This document shows, piece after piece, positions 54,301-63,404 of a stretch of DNA of 64,000 nt. Below the pieces are notes generated by a model that had not been told where the DNA came from, did no database searches, and was given only the letters and a program-made list of their open reading frames with translations. Source of the DNA: Pseudomonas promysalinigenes (lineage in GTDB: Bacteria; Pseudomonadota; Gammaproteobacteria; Pseudomonadales; Pseudomonadaceae); contig NZ_CP077094.1 in assembly GCF_014269025.2 (NCBI RefSeq), positions 1,922,001-1,986,000 of the forward strand, read 5' to 3'. How positions within the stretch are numbered: the first letter of the stretch is position 1; the number at the start of each line of letters is the position of its first letter. A program made the position numbers and the translations under genes.

Positions 54301-57300
54301 CCCGCGTTGCCCAGGGTAGGCAAACATTTCATGCTGCCTGGGAGCGGTAGCGCGAACCGAGTGACGAGGTACACATATAAAGGGAGCTACGTGGACGAGG
54401 AGCCGAATTTCGGCACGACTTTGCGAAGTGGTGGACTTCATGAGTCAAAACGGTTTGGTCGCGGCGGAGAGATGCTGGCAAGTATCCTCTGTGCAGGGGA
54501 AGTTGTTGAGTTTGAGGCTCAAAGTGTAAGTCATCCAAGCGGCAAGTTGATGAAGTGTGTGATGAGCGTGGAAGCAGCTAGGCTAGTCCATAAAAATCTG
54601 TCTCGCAGACCCGTGGCCTTGCCCAGTCAACTCATTCCAATGGCAAAAGCCCATGCCGAGGCCGAGGGAAGAGAGGATCCCACATCGGGCTGGAAATTTA
54701 ATCGGAGTCGGCCGCTTGTTTTTAATTCGAGTCTGAATATGGAGGAAGACTATGTCTCATTAAACAAAAATATTGAAGAAGCTTGTTTGGAGCGAAATGC
54801 AGGATCTGCCTATAAATACCTCGGAACTTATTTCGAATTATTGCGCAATTCCCTTTGTATAAGATATAATGCTGGCTTCGAATCCGAAGATTCGTTGGGC
54901 GATATTTCATTCCTGGCTGATCTGCTGAGTTTTAATGGCGTGCTGCCTAAGGATTTAATGGATGATATGATTTGCTCGCTCGGGGTGAGTGGGGAAGATA
55001 AGCGGCTGGCTGTGAATGTGCATGAGCTTTGCACTGGTATTGGGAATGCCCTACATCCTTATTCTTCGTCTGGGAATAGTTTTGAAGGATTGTTTGAGGC
55101 GACCTTGGGCGCTGAATATCTTAGCGAGGAACTCCAAAAGATTTTGGTGCGTAATGATAATCCCACCTCTCGCGTGGATGAGTTCAATGTGCTTACCTAT
55201 GAATCGAGTTGCGATTCTGAACAAAAATTGCTGAAAACACTGTCGCCCGATAACACAGCAAGCTACCGGTGCTACTATCCTGCCGCCGCCAGTTCCTCAA
55301 ACCCCCTGACGCCGAGTAAGCTGGTCAAAGGCTTTAAAGATTTCCCTGCCTTGTCCTGCCCAGCTACCCCAGAGGGTGCCACGCCCCCCCTGATGGCAGA
55401 GTATCAATGCGACGCCCATGGCAACCCGTTGGGTTTGATACTTTATGGTTACCGAGCAGTCACTCGCAACGCCCGTCAAGTTTTGGAAACCAGCAACATA
55501 GTGACCCTGGAGGGAATCAAAGGCACGCTGACAGACGACCGTCTGGACTCAAAAGTCGTCTGGACGCAGGCTAGCCCCGACGAGCCGATTCTCTGGCGTG
55601 TGAGTAGTACGTCAAGCACGGAGCCCGCCGCCAAGACGCCAAATGAAGGCAAAGTGCGAGTATGGTCCATCACCAACGAGCAGATCACCGTGCTGGGGGA
55701 TCAGCGCGTCAAGCTGACCACCGTACAATCCTTCGAAGACAACCCAACTGCGCCGGGGCTCAAGATCAGCACCAGTGCCACCACCGTTGCTGGAACTCAC
55801 GAGGTCAGTCGCGAAATGCGTTCGCGCTTCAGCCGTCGCTGCTTGAGCAAGACCCTCGACGGTGTGCAAACCGTGTTTGAACACGACGGGCTTGGCCGTG
55901 TAACCAAGCAGTCGAGCTACCGCCTCAATGCCAAAAACGAGCCCGAGGCTAGCGCTTATAGTGTAATCAACACCGACTATGGCATCGAGCATGGCGGCCT
56001 GAGCGCACTTGTCAGCTTCATCAATGGCAGCCAAAGGCGCGACTGGCTCGATGGCTTGCAGCGGGTGGTTCGCAGCGAGTGGCGACGCACGGCCAAGGAT
56101 GGCTTCATACCCCTGAGCCGCAACCACCTGCATGGCAGCGGCGACGATGACGGGGCGGGAAGCCGACAGTGGGATTACCTGCCAGGTGGCCAGGCGATCT
56201 GTGAGCCTTTGCAACGCGTTGAGCTGCCTGGGCGGCACCCATGGAGCCGCGACCTGCTGGACCCTGCCGGCACCGTCATACAAGGCCTGGGGGCCCAGAC
56301 GCTGCTACGCAGCACCAACACGTTCGAAACCCTTGCCAATGGCCATATGACCCGCAGTGAGGCTGTGCGAAGTAGCGCCGGTATTGCTCGCGCTGATACC
56401 GTTCGCCAGTTTGATTCCAGCGGGCGGTTGATCGAACTCACCCGCACTGTCGACGGCCAGTCGCGCACGCACCAACTGCAGCGCGATGGGCTTGGCCGTG
56501 TCACCCGCCACATTCGCCCCGATGGCAGTGTGGTGAAGCGCAGCTATCACGCAATGAGCGATCATGTCACCGAACTGAAAGTGTTCAGCGATAGCAAGGA
56601 CACAACCGTTGGCCAGGTCATTGGTACCCAGGAGATCGAAGCCATTTCAACCCTGAGCAAGCGCAAGGTCGGTAGCCGCGAGTACAAGTTCAAAGGTGAG
56701 AACGTGACGCTGCCGGACAGCACTTCGCTGACGTTGACCGAAGCGGGCGACAGCGGCCAATATCGAGCCGGTGATCTGAATATGTCCAGCGTCAGCCGCA
56801 GCGGTTCGGTCACTACCTTAAGTGCTGAGCAGGGCACCGAGCAGCTTGGCAGCGGCTGGCAACATAGCCTTACCGCCAGCCAGTTGCCAGGTAAGCAACG
56901 ACTCGATGAAACCACACCGCGTAGCACCCACAAGGGGCTCATCTGGAAAACGCTGCGCGGGCTTACGGTTGCCGCACTTCGAGCCGACGGGCACTGGCAG
57001 CGGGTGTTTAGCGATCACCACGGACGTCCCCTGCGTAGCTGGCATGACCATGAGGACGTGCTGCATCGCCATGACGATCATGGCCGTCAGGTAGAGCGGC
57101 GGGTTCATGCCCAGCGGGCAGGTGCGCAGTGGCAGGTGAACAGCGAGCACGACGCGTTTGGCCAGGAAACCCTACGTAGTTTCAGCCACAACGGCCAGCT
57201 GGTATTCGCTCAACAGCTCAAGTGGCGTAGCGACGGCCAGCTGCTCGCCAAGCACAGCCGAGAAGCAGGCACCTGGGTGCGTAGCGAGCAGTTCGACTAC

Positions 57301-58980
57301 GATGCGCTCGACCGCCTGATCCACTACACCTGTACAGCGGCAGACGCCAGCCACTTGCCTCGTGATGGGCAGGGAAAAGCGGTGAAGGCGCAGCGCTTTA
57401 CCTGGGATGTGCTGAGCAATCTGGAAAAATGCGTCACCACGTTTGAGGACGACAAAACCTCTACTCAGGAGTTTGCCTACCACGCCGACAACCCAACGCG
57501 CCTGAAAACCGTCACTACCGACAAAAAGGCGGTACAGATCACCCATAGTGCCAACGGCTATCTGACCGAGGATGGCAAACACCGCAAGTTGGACTACAAC
57601 AAAGGCGGGCAGTTGACCAAGGTCAGCGGTGCTGACAGTACCGTGCAAGCCAGCTACGTCTACGATGGCTATCAGCGCCTGGCAGCCCAATATATTGGCG
57701 AAAGCAAGGCGATCTGCGAGCTACGGTACGCTGGCGATCTGCTGATAGGCGAAGACTGGTTTGATGCCGGCGGCGCATTGACCCGCCAGCGCAGCATCAG
57801 CCCGGGGTTGGCAGAGTACGAAGGCAATGCCGTTAACTGGCTGATTGATGACCCTCAGAGTGGAGTCGCTGGTTTTTACAGCAACGCAACGCTGCAACTG
57901 ACTCCCTTGTTGCCGTTTGGTGAAGGGGCAGCGACTATGGCCATCAGTTCTGGCTACAACGGTATGCGCCGAGACCCGGTGACTGGCAGTTATCACGCAG
58001 GCAACGGTTACCGCTGTTACGACCCGTCTCTGGGCCGCTACACCCAGCCGGACTGGTTGAGCCCGTTCGGCGAGGGCGGTCTCAACGACTACGTGCACTG
58101 CCCGGACCCGGTTAACCAGCATGACCCCAGTGGGGCCATTGTGCTCAGCCGCTGGGGCCAGTCGCAGTTGGCCACCCTGGAGCAAGGGCTGCGCGATGCT
58201 CAGCCCTTCCCGGTAGGCGATCGGTGGCGACGGATCGGCACGGCCATTGCCATCACATTGATAGGGATCGTGGCGTCTGTACTCACGGGCGGCACAGCCT
58301 CGATGATGGTGTTCGGCGTGCTCACTGCCCTGAGCGTCGCCTCGTTGGTGTTCGAGGTGGCAGCCATATTGGTAGAGGATAGTTACCCTGAGCTTGGGAG
58401 AAAACTGTCGATTGCGTCTGCCGTCACGGGGGTGTTGTCGATTGGCAACTTTGCCGGTGTCTTCAAACAAAGCGCTCGCTTGCTGAAGTCGGCCGCCAGC
58501 CTTGCGGTACGGGTGGTCAAGAATACGCAGCGCGGGTTGCAGGCACTTTGGAAAATTTTTAATAACGTTAAACGTTATGGCTTCGCGGTGGCCGGCCAGA
58601 TGTTTACCAGCAGTCGTAAAGCTGTCAAAACTGCGCGGGAGGCGGCCAAAGCGGCTGCTCAGACAGCCAAGAGCACAGTGGTCGATGCATTGGGTGAGTT
58701 GGCAAGTCCGCAGTTCGCCGTGGTAGAGAAGGACTGGCTGCTTAAGATGGCGAGCGGTAGCAAGTTCCATGTACTCACCGGTTGGAAAGGCAACTTCTAC
58801 TTCCGCGCCACTCAGCACTCCAAGGCGGTCAAGCTCGCTGCAGAGGCGGTTGAGTGGGGAGACAATGTAATGGATTACCATGACCTTTACTCGGCGCTCA
58901 ACGACAGTGAATCGCAGGCTACGGGTGGCCGCAGTCGATTGAGCTCACTCGCCAGGATGATGTCGCAATCGGCAGTTTAA
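51361..58980 (+). CDS. Giant Rhs/YD-repeat protein with variable C-terminus
   Basis: A 2,539-residue protein. Four repeats of about 58 residues lie at 63-120, 163-220, 263-320 and 368-425 and share a strand-turn-strand-helix pattern. A Rhs shell with YD repeats follows, split by an A+T-rich helical insert at about 1060-1290. The core ends with DPVTGSYHAGNGYRCYDP, GRYTQPDWLSPFGEGGLNDY and NQHDPSG (about 2200-2258). The last 280 residues are variable and carry two hydrophobic helices (AIAITLIGIVASVLTG, VFGVLTALSVASLVFEVAAI). There is no signal peptide and no nearby VgrG, PAAR or Tc component. A polymorphic toxin is likely; its activity is unknown. AAGGAG precedes the ATG. Confidence 0.88.
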   Translation: MPAANIATSLKHVPATAVPFLITNQPDGHLPNMDGYELQRLGSQEKGWHSLCPIRAGRDLVEGEIISACLVRERDGEMVRIDYIATKGALKADQWPKAFAQYISDNGNGLGAGGWNDKGELTCDGTVDLRLWCRNHSRAFSTAPFANNQVQALACDDDYALASGQSLCLQVRDLNTQHLYEQHIFTPAANQTGNAWSQALCTQINQHSRLLRAGVFDAKTSKVTPAVKGNAFWVAQCAGLSVTLAEVGWWPAQVVQGSHALTEGQTVQAWAYDAYSHRLLGTFSWVPTAAQCASGKWLSAWATALNASSMSEWLLASDAQPKPTASAAANAKQLTLWQRGEGVRVFTSLPAADNWVAGPRLDSVWGGVNDAVLVTVRQPYSQQLLGHTVFRPKKMADQNAWEAALAAAVAGQKWPQLVVGREAADGGLDRTEKAEGHWRLWQPRFAGLLVDLQNLGDSDDWEADRLQHYLLATDGSSESVTKTSMVGRCSFEVTACSHREDSVVVKIQKSQGELVFRLSAQASLKGYRVADCDDGGRQHSTDDGKEIAHIGTSAVYSDMVVWGAGSVSSEFTLILDYPEACRDAKPLVVGHIGYLDDNYIWQSVSEVKFTPPAARPAYVPHSPLCEDYGNTMSSQIFDAGGASETGVDPRTGLFHAHYPIATLQGVGGRGPVCELTLHYSALRGNEAGLGDGWAWRFASLETRDQRLTLADGTTITFTGDEWATLAKGTRVTKKACFISSNPERTVFTLDLPTGRQEVLSEPAAAGSDTVEHNDEFRKEVIRLFKAIKAKTTPKFPSKPSHWTQYALAAISPHGYSGAAMGDYIEAVKAWAENTKELDERIAYYERASLQLLPSRIVSPYGETLELSWQRKEGQFLLRQVKSGAVELFNASYTASGVEMNVWPTNDSEKFQVNLTMQDHLLRTFKRSAGGKETRVQLQQVDCDYSDDPTLDRVLYRLQELDGSVERVDYDKGQVTFSDGRPALPRVGKHFMLPGSGSANRVTRYTYKGSYVDEEPNFGTTLRSGGLHESKRFGRGGEMLASILCAGEVVEFEAQSVSHPSGKLMKCVMSVEAARLVHKNLSRRPVALPSQLIPMAKAHAEAEGREDPTSGWKFNRSRPLVFNSSLNMEEDYVSLNKNIEEACLERNAGSAYKYLGTYFELLRNSLCIRYNAGFESEDSLGDISFLADLLSFNGVLPKDLMDDMICSLGVSGEDKRLAVNVHELCTGIGNALHPYSSSGNSFEGLFEATLGAEYLSEELQKILVRNDNPTSRVDEFNVLTYESSCDSEQKLLKTLSPDNTASYRCYYPAAASSSNPLTPSKLVKGFKDFPALSCPATPEGATPPLMAEYQCDAHGNPLGLILYGYRAVTRNARQVLETSNIVTLEGIKGTLTDDRLDSKVVWTQASPDEPILWRVSSTSSTEPAAKTPNEGKVRVWSITNEQITVLGDQRVKLTTVQSFEDNPTAPGLKISTSATTVAGTHEVSREMRSRFSRRCLSKTLDGVQTVFEHDGLGRVTKQSSYRLNAKNEPEASAYSVINTDYGIEHGGLSALVSFINGSQRRDWLDGLQRVVRSEWRRTAKDGFIPLSRNHLHGSGDDDGAGSRQWDYLPGGQAICEPLQRVELPGRHPWSRDLLDPAGTVIQGLGAQTLLRSTNTFETLANGHMTRSEAVRSSAGIARADTVRQFDSSGRLIELTRTVDGQSRTHQLQRDGLGRVTRHIRPDGSVVKRSYHAMSDHVTELKVFSDSKDTTVGQVIGTQEIEAISTLSKRKVGSREYKFKGENVTLPDSTSLTLTEAGDSGQYRAGDLNMSSVSRSGSVTTLSAEQGTEQLGSGWQHSLTASQLPGKQRLDETTPRSTHKGLIWKTLRGLTVAALRADGHWQRVFSDHHGRPLRSWHDHEDVLHRHDDHGRQVERRVHAQRAGAQWQVNSEHDAFGQETLRSFSHNGQLVFAQQLKWRSDGQLLAKHSREAGTWVRSEQFDYDALDRLIHYTCTAADASHLPRDGQGKAVKAQRFTWDVLSNLEKCVTTFEDDKTSTQEFAYHADNPTRLKTVTTDKKAVQITHSANGYLTEDGKHRKLDYNKGGQLTKVSGADSTVQASYVYDGYQRLAAQYIGESKAICELRYAGDLLIGEDWFDAGGALTRQRSISPGLAEYEGNAVNWLIDDPQSGVAGFYSNATLQLTPLLPFGEGAATMAISSGYNGMRRDPVTGSYHAGNGYRCYDPSLGRYTQPDWLSPFGEGGLNDYVHCPDPVNQHDPSGAIVLSRWGQSQLATLEQGLRDAQPFPVGDRWRRIGTAIAITLIGIVASVLTGGTASMMVFGVLTALSVASLVFEVAAILVEDSYPELGRKLSIASAVTGVLSIGNFAGVFKQSARLLKSAASLAVRVVKNTQRGLQALWKIFNNVKRYGFAVAGQMFTSSRKAVKTAREAAKAAAQTAKSTVVDALGELASPQFAVVEKDWLLKMASGSKFHVLTGWKGNFYFRATQHSKAVKLAAEAVEWGDNVMDYHDLYSALNDSESQATGGRSRLSSLARMMSQSAV

Positions 58981-58990
58981 CCGGGGTCTG

Positions 58991-59014
58991 AGGGGGGCGC
59001 CTGCGTCCCCCTTT
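58991..59014 (+). terminator. Terminator after the Rhs gene
   Basis: GGGGG and CCCCC arms (58992-58996, 59007-59011) with further G-C pairs inside, followed by TTT. It lies 11 bases past the Rhs stop. Confidence 0.55.
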
Positions 59015-59077
59015 CCACCTAAGGAATGACTGTAAAAGCAGGGTGGGGGCCACAACCTGTGCGCGTCCCTAAGTGAT

Positions 59078-59263
59078 CTACTGCAACGTCGGCGGCTTGG
59101 CCTCGGCAGGCAAAGCCGCGACCACCGCTTCGATCCGCGCGATTTCCACCTCCAGGCGTTTAGCTTCCTGATGGTTACCTTCGGCTCTCAGGCGATCGCG
59201 CTCGCGTCGCAGGTTGAGCAAATTCTTCTGCAGGGCTAGGCCGGATTTATTGTATTGATCCAT
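59078..59263 (-). CDS. Short coiled-coil protein
   Basis: A 61-residue protein, mostly one amphipathic helix with heptads (LQKNLLNLRRERDRLRAEG, RLEVEIARIEAVVAAL) and a Pro-rich end. GAGAG lies about six bases before the ATG. It is read against the Rhs gene and ends 97 bases from it. An immunity role is possible by position only, but immunity genes are normally on the same strand, so I doubt it. No family is recognised. Confidence 0.5.
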   Translation of the reverse strand: MDQYNKSGLALQKNLLNLRRERDRLRAEGNHQEAKRLEVEIARIEAVVAALPAEAKPPTLQ

Positions 59264-59582
59264 GTTTCTCTCACGCCATTGGCCTCCGTGCCGTTGTAGG
59301 AAAAATGGACCGTAGCAGCTACAAAATCCTTCGGGAACTGAGGTTTCATACAGGAAAACCCGGCTGCCGGTAATCTGCCTACAGGTGTTGGGGAAACGTC
59401 CTACAAATCCCGAGTTCAGCTGTTTCAGTTCATGTGCGCAGACTACCCATCGAGTGCCCGGATTTGCTGAGGTAGCGGCGCCCCGCGCGGTGCGGAGTCA
59501 TTGGAAGGTAAGGGCACGAGAACATCCTCGACGCTGAAACGTTATGTAGCAATTGGCTATCCATACCCGGCCGAGGTTCAGC
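59264..59582. other. Intergenic stretch without visible features
   Basis: These 319 bases lie between the start of the coiled-coil gene and the stop of the AraC gene. I see no gene, RNA, terminator or repeat in them beyond the ribosome binding site near 59270. Confidence 0.4.
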
Positions 59583-60359
59583 TCATTTGAAAAACCGGCT
59601 CGGCGTTATGCCGAACTGGCGTTTGAACATGCTGGCGAACGCGCTTGGGCTGTCGTAGCCCAAGGTCCCGGCGACATCGATGATGCGCTGGCCCAGGGCG
59701 ATGCGCTCCAGTGCCTGCATCAACCGAGCCTGTTGGCGCCACTGGCCGAAAGTCATGCCGGTTTCCTTGCGAAACAGGCGCTGGATGGTTTTCTCATCGA
59801 CGCCCAGATGAGCGCCCCAGTCCGCTACGGTAGAGGTGTCGTGGGGGCGGGCGTGCAGGGCTGAACAGATGGCCTGCAGGCGCGGGTCGCTTGGCTGCAG
59901 CAGTTTGAGCGGCAGAGTCGGCAACACGCAGATTTCATCGAGGATCAGGCGCATCACCCGTGCCTCGCGCGAGTCCTCGACAAAAGGCCCGGTGAAGTCG
60001 ACCGAGGCCTTGATCAATTCGCTCAGGAGCGGGGTGATGCTGATGGCCCTGCTTTGTTGGGGCAAGCCCGCCACTGCATTGGGGCGCACGAACACGCTGC
60101 GCATTTTCACATCACCCACGCAGCGGATGGCGTGTACCTGGCCAGAAGGCATCCAGATCCCACGGCTGGGCGGCACGGTCCAGCGTTCGGCGCCGGACTC
60201 GACCAGCATCAGGCCCTTGATGGCGTAGATCAGTTGATGCTTGGTATGCGAGTGGGGCGCGATGTACCAGTCTGGCGGGTAGTCGGTTGCCCGGCTACCC
60301 ACCTCCCACGTCCAATCTTCGACCTCCATCAGCAATTCGTGCTGGGGTTTGACCATCAT
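59583..60359 (-). CDS. AraC-family regulator with cupin domain
   Basis: A 258-residue regulator. The N-terminal cupin (about 25-110) shows APHSHTKHQLIYAIKG and PPSRGIWMPSGQVHAI. The C-terminal AraC domain (about 160-258) has two helix-turn-helix units (TVADWGAHLGVDEKTIQRLF and IDVAGTLGYDSPSAFASMF). MMVKPQ at 60359 is the likely start; the frame to 60455 overlaps the MFS gene. It lies 31 bases after that gene on the same strand and probably controls it. The cupin layout is that of the transport-linked AraC group. Confidence 0.88.
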   Translation of the reverse strand: MMVKPQHELLMEVEDWTWEVGSRATDYPPDWYIAPHSHTKHQLIYAIKGLMLVESGAERWTVPPSRGIWMPSGQVHAIRCVGDVKMRSVFVRPNAVAGLPQQSRAISITPLLSELIKASVDFTGPFVEDSREARVMRLILDEICVLPTLPLKLLQPSDPRLQAICSALHARPHDTSTVADWGAHLGVDEKTIQRLFRKETGMTFGQWRQQARLMQALERIALGQRIIDVAGTLGYDSPSAFASMFKRQFGITPSRFFK

Positions 60360-60390
60360 GTTCTCGTGCCGTCCAAAAAGCGCTGCCATG

Positions 60391-61626
60391 TTAGCAGCAG
60401 CGGGTGGGCCGTGCCTTGGAGTGGGTCGCTGGCAGCAGCGCGGTGGCCAGGCCAAGCAGCGGCAGGTAGGCGATCACCTGATACACCCATTCGATGCCGT
60501 GCAGGTCGGCCAGCTCGCCCAGCCCTGCCGCACCGATGCCGCTGATACCGAACATCAGGCCGAACATCACCCCCGAGACCATGCCGACCCGGCCAGGCAC
60601 CGCCTCTTGGGCATAGACCACCAGCGCGGCGAAGGCCGATGACATCACCAAGCCAATGGCCACGGCCAGCACCGCAGTCCAGGCCAGGTTGGCATAGGGC
60701 AGGGCAAGGGCGAAGGGTGCCACGCCGAGGAACGAGACCCAGATCACCGCCTTGCGCCCGATTCGGTCACCTACTGGGCCACCGGCGAAGGTGCCCAACG
60801 CCACCGCGGCCAGGAACACGAACAAATACAACTGGCTTTGCTGCACGCTCAGGCCAAAGTGTTCGATCAGATAGAAGGTGAAATAGTTGGTGAACGAGGC
60901 GATGTAGACGAACTTGGCGAACATCAGCACGGCGATGACCGTGACGGCACGCCACATGGCGCTTTTGGCCAGCCCAGGTGCCTGATGCCCGGCCAGGCCT
61001 TGGAGTTGCGTCTGACCGTGGCGGATGGTCCAGCCGGTCACCCGCAGCAATACGAAGATGGCCAGGCCGGCAGCCAGCATGAACCAGGCGATGGCTGGTT
61101 GGCCGTGCGGGATGACGATGGCGGCGGTCAGCAGAGGGCCAATGGCAGACCCGGTATTGCCGCCGACCTGAAAGGTCGACTGCGCTGTGCCAAAGCGCCC
61201 GCCAGAGGCCATGCGCGCCACCCGTGAAGCTTCAGGGTGGAAGGTTGCCGAGCCGATGCCGACTACAGCGGCGGCCACCAACAGCATGGGGTAACTGTTG
61301 GCATAAGCGAGCAGGGCGATGCCGACCAGGGTGAACAACATGCCGGTGGGCAGCAGGTAGGGCATGGGCCGCTTGTCGGTGTACATGCCAACCCAGGGTT
61401 GCAGCAGCGAGGCGGTGACCTGATAGATCAGCGCAATCCAGCCGATCTGGGCAAAGCTCAGTGAGAAATCGCTTTTGAGCATCGGGTAGATCGACGGCAG
61501 CACCGCCTGGATCAGGTCATTGAGCAAATGAGCGAAGGCGGCGGCACCGACAATGCGGACAACGAAGCCTTCAGGCTGGGCGTTGACGTTGGCGGGCGGG
61601 GCCAAGGTGGCGGCAGGAGTCGTCAT
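60391..61626 (-). CDS. MFS efflux transporter (Fsr-like)
   Basis: A 411-residue carrier with 12 hydrophobic helices. The first helix and following loop (AAFAHLLNDLIQAVLPSIYP) and the GSATFHPEASRVARMASGG block, with the His-Pro-Glu-Ala core, are hallmarks of the fosmidomycin-resistance (Fsr) branch. GPVGDRIGRKAVI is the mid-protein MFS signature. It would export a small toxic compound by proton antiport. The adjacent AraC gene is its likely regulator. The true substrate is unknown; the Fsr name comes from family likeness only. Confidence 0.88.
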   Translation of the reverse strand: MTTPAATLAPPANVNAQPEGFVVRIVGAAAFAHLLNDLIQAVLPSIYPMLKSDFSLSFAQIGWIALIYQVTASLLQPWVGMYTDKRPMPYLLPTGMLFTLVGIALLAYANSYPMLLVAAAVVGIGSATFHPEASRVARMASGGRFGTAQSTFQVGGNTGSAIGPLLTAAIVIPHGQPAIAWFMLAAGLAIFVLLRVTGWTIRHGQTQLQGLAGHQAPGLAKSAMWRAVTVIAVLMFAKFVYIASFTNYFTFYLIEHFGLSVQQSQLYLFVFLAAVALGTFAGGPVGDRIGRKAVIWVSFLGVAPFALALPYANLAWTAVLAVAIGLVMSSAFAALVVYAQEAVPGRVGMVSGVMFGLMFGISGIGAAGLGELADLHGIEWVYQVIAYLPLLGLATALLPATHSKARPTRCC

Positions 61627-61840
61627 GGTTATGGCTCTTGTTCATGGGTGGCAAGGCAAAGCAGGGGCTAGGTTATCCAGCCGACCACTGCCTGTCTCAC
61701 GCTGAACAGGCACTGACTGTCGCGATTCGGACAGAGCGATACGTCGTCCTGCACGCTGCGTACTGCCTCTCGGGGTTTTCCTATGGCTCAGCCATTGTGG
61801 CGCAGCTAGTGTCGCTTCACTGTTCAAGGGGGAGTGAAGG

Positions 61841-62311
61841 ATGAACAAGGCATCGATTGTGGCAGGCATACTGCTGACGGCACCGGTCGCCATCGCCGAA
61901 CAAACCACGCGTGAAGGTGATTACTGGTATCTGCAGACCAGCGTCTACACCCGGCACTGGACCCACGACCCCGAGCACAACAATCACCAGGCATTGATCG
62001 GTATCGAGCGTGTCTACACCGATGGCGCGCTGTGGGGAGCGGCGACATTCAAGAACTCGTTCAACCAACGCTCCTACTACACCTATCTGGGCAAGATTTG
62101 GCAACACCCACACTATCCTGTGTACGCCAAGTTGAGCGCAGGTTTTATCGAAGGCTACAAAGGCGAGTATGCCGACAAGATCCCGTTGAACCACTTGGGC
62201 ATCGCGCCAGTGATCATCCCGTCGCTGGGGGTGCACTGGGGGGCCGTGGGGGCCGAGTTCGTGGTGCTGGGAGGCGCTGGTGGGATGGTCAACCTAGGGC
62301 TGCGCTTCTGA
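61841..62311 (+). CDS. Outer-membrane beta-barrel-type protein
   Basis: A 156-residue exported protein; the signal peptide ends near APVAIAE. The body is rich in Tyr, His and Gly with alternating strands (YWYLQTSVYTRHW, GAATFKNSFNQRSYYTYLG) and ends GGMVNLGLRF, with a terminal Phe as in small outer-membrane barrels. Pseudomonas relatives are often labelled sn-glycerol-3-phosphate transporter, a name I think is wrong. The pattern recalls PagP-size lipid-modifying barrels, but no catalytic set is clear. Confidence 0.75.
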   Translation: MNKASIVAGILLTAPVAIAEQTTREGDYWYLQTSVYTRHWTHDPEHNNHQALIGIERVYTDGALWGAATFKNSFNQRSYYTYLGKIWQHPHYPVYAKLSAGFIEGYKGEYADKIPLNHLGIAPVIIPSLGVHWGAVGAEFVVLGGAGGMVNLGLRF

Positions 62312-62358
62312 CCGGTTGGGGCGACCCCAAAGGTAAGCAAGCCAAGCGCGTGCAAGAT

Positions 62359-62394
62359 GCCCCTGAGGTTGGGCGTAACGTTAACCTCAGGGGC
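62359..62394. terminator. Two-way hairpin between convergent genes
   Basis: GCCCCTGAGGTT (62359-62370) pairs perfectly with AACCTCAGGGGC (62383-62394) over 12 bases. It lies between the stops at 62311 (plus) and 62407 (minus) and can serve both. Confidence 0.7.
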
Positions 62395-62406
62395 TTGGCC
62401 GTGAAA

Positions 62407-63210
62407 TCAGTCCCAGGCCGGAGCAAGCCCAGCAGGGCTGACCTCGCGGCCGTTGCGCTCAAGCTCGGCGATACGGGCCATGTCGTCTTCGTCCAGGCGC
62501 AGGTCACGGGCGAGCAGGTTGCTGGCCAGATTCTCGCGCTTGGTCGAAGATGGGATCACTGCGTAACCCAACTGCAGCGCCCAGGCTAGGGCTACTTGCG
62601 CCACGGTGGCTTTGTGCTTGCTGGCGATATCGGCCAGTACTGGGTCTTTGAGCACTTTGCCGTACGCCAGGGTCATGTAAGAGGTGACGGTGATGCCTTG
62701 CTGGTCGAGAAATGCGGCCAGCGTGCGATTTTGCAGGTACGGGCTGAGCTCGATCTGGTTTGTGGCGATTTCGCCTTCGCCCACGACGGCGATGGCCTGG
62801 CGGGTAAGTTCGATATTGAAGTTGGATATGCCGATCTGGCGCGTCAGCCCTTGCTGTTTAGCGTCGGCCAAGGCCTGCATATATTCACGCAACTCGACTC
62901 CTTTGCCTGGCGCCGGCCAGTGGATCAGCAGCAGGTCGACGTAGTCGGTGCGAAGTTTCTGCAAGCTCTCGCGCAAGCTTGGGATCAGCTTGTCGGCCGC
63001 GTAGTTGTCCACCCAGATTTTGGTGGTGATGAACAATTCGCCGCGCGGCACGCCGCTCTCGGCGATGGCCTGGCCCACTTCAGCTTCGTTACGGTAGATC
63101 TGCGCGGTGTCGATGGCCCGGTAGCCGAGGTCCAGAGCCGACTTGACCGAATCGATCACGGCTTGGCCGGTGAGGCGGAAGGTGCCCAGGCCGAATGCTG
63201 GAATGTTCAT
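62407..63210 (-). CDS. dkgB: 2,5-diketo-D-gluconate reductase B (aldo/keto reductase)
   Basis: A 267-residue aldo/keto reductase very like E. coli DkgB throughout: [31 protein letters not shown] with catalytic Asp and Tyr, [10 protein letters not shown] with Lys, LLLIHWPAP with His, [26 protein letters not shown] for NADPH, and the end [10 protein letters not shown]. It reduces 2,5-diketogluconate, methylglyoxal and similar carbonyls with NADPH in the cytoplasm. ATG 63210 (MNIPAF) is chosen over 63246 from the family N-terminus. Confidence 0.95.
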   Translation of the reverse strand: MNIPAFGLGTFRLTGQAVIDSVKSALDLGYRAIDTAQIYRNEAEVGQAIAESGVPRGELFITTKIWVDNYAADKLIPSLRESLQKLRTDYVDLLLIHWPAPGKGVELREYMQALADAKQQGLTRQIGISNFNIELTRQAIAVVGEGEIATNQIELSPYLQNRTLAAFLDQQGITVTSYMTLAYGKVLKDPVLADIASKHKATVAQVALAWALQLGYAVIPSSTKRENLASNLLARDLRLDEDDMARIAELERNGREVSPAGLAPAWD

Positions 63211-63361
63211 GAATTTGCTCCTGGTCAGTGAAAGATGGAACCGCATTGAGCCTAGCCGCTCAGCGCCGACCCATCAGCGTATTAGGGCAGTGTGGGGCTT
63301 TGCTCGGCTTTGATTAAGCCAGGGTCGGTGCAAGGACATTTGACCTGTAATCACAAATGAA

Positions 63362-63385
63362 ACGGCCCGCCAAAGGGCGGGCCGT
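63362..63385 (-). terminator. Rho-independent terminator of the cysI-DUF934 operon
   Basis: ACGGCCCGCC (63362-63371) pairs with GGCGGGCCGT (63376-63385) around a four-base loop. Read on the minus strand it continues TTTCATTT. It lies 20 bases after the DUF934 stop. Confidence 0.85.
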
Positions 63386-63404
63386 CAGGCGGTGCAGGTG
63401 ACGA

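Noticed and set aside
57721..58881. Minus-strand 386-codon frame at the Rhs 3' end
   Set aside because: Considered as a possible antisense immunity gene, but its sequence mirrors the Rhs codons and has shadow composition (Arg, His, Gln).
59078..59263. Immunity gene for the Rhs protein
   Set aside because: The short coiled-coil gene is on the opposite strand and lies beyond a terminator, unlike known rhsI arrangements, so I do not assign that role.
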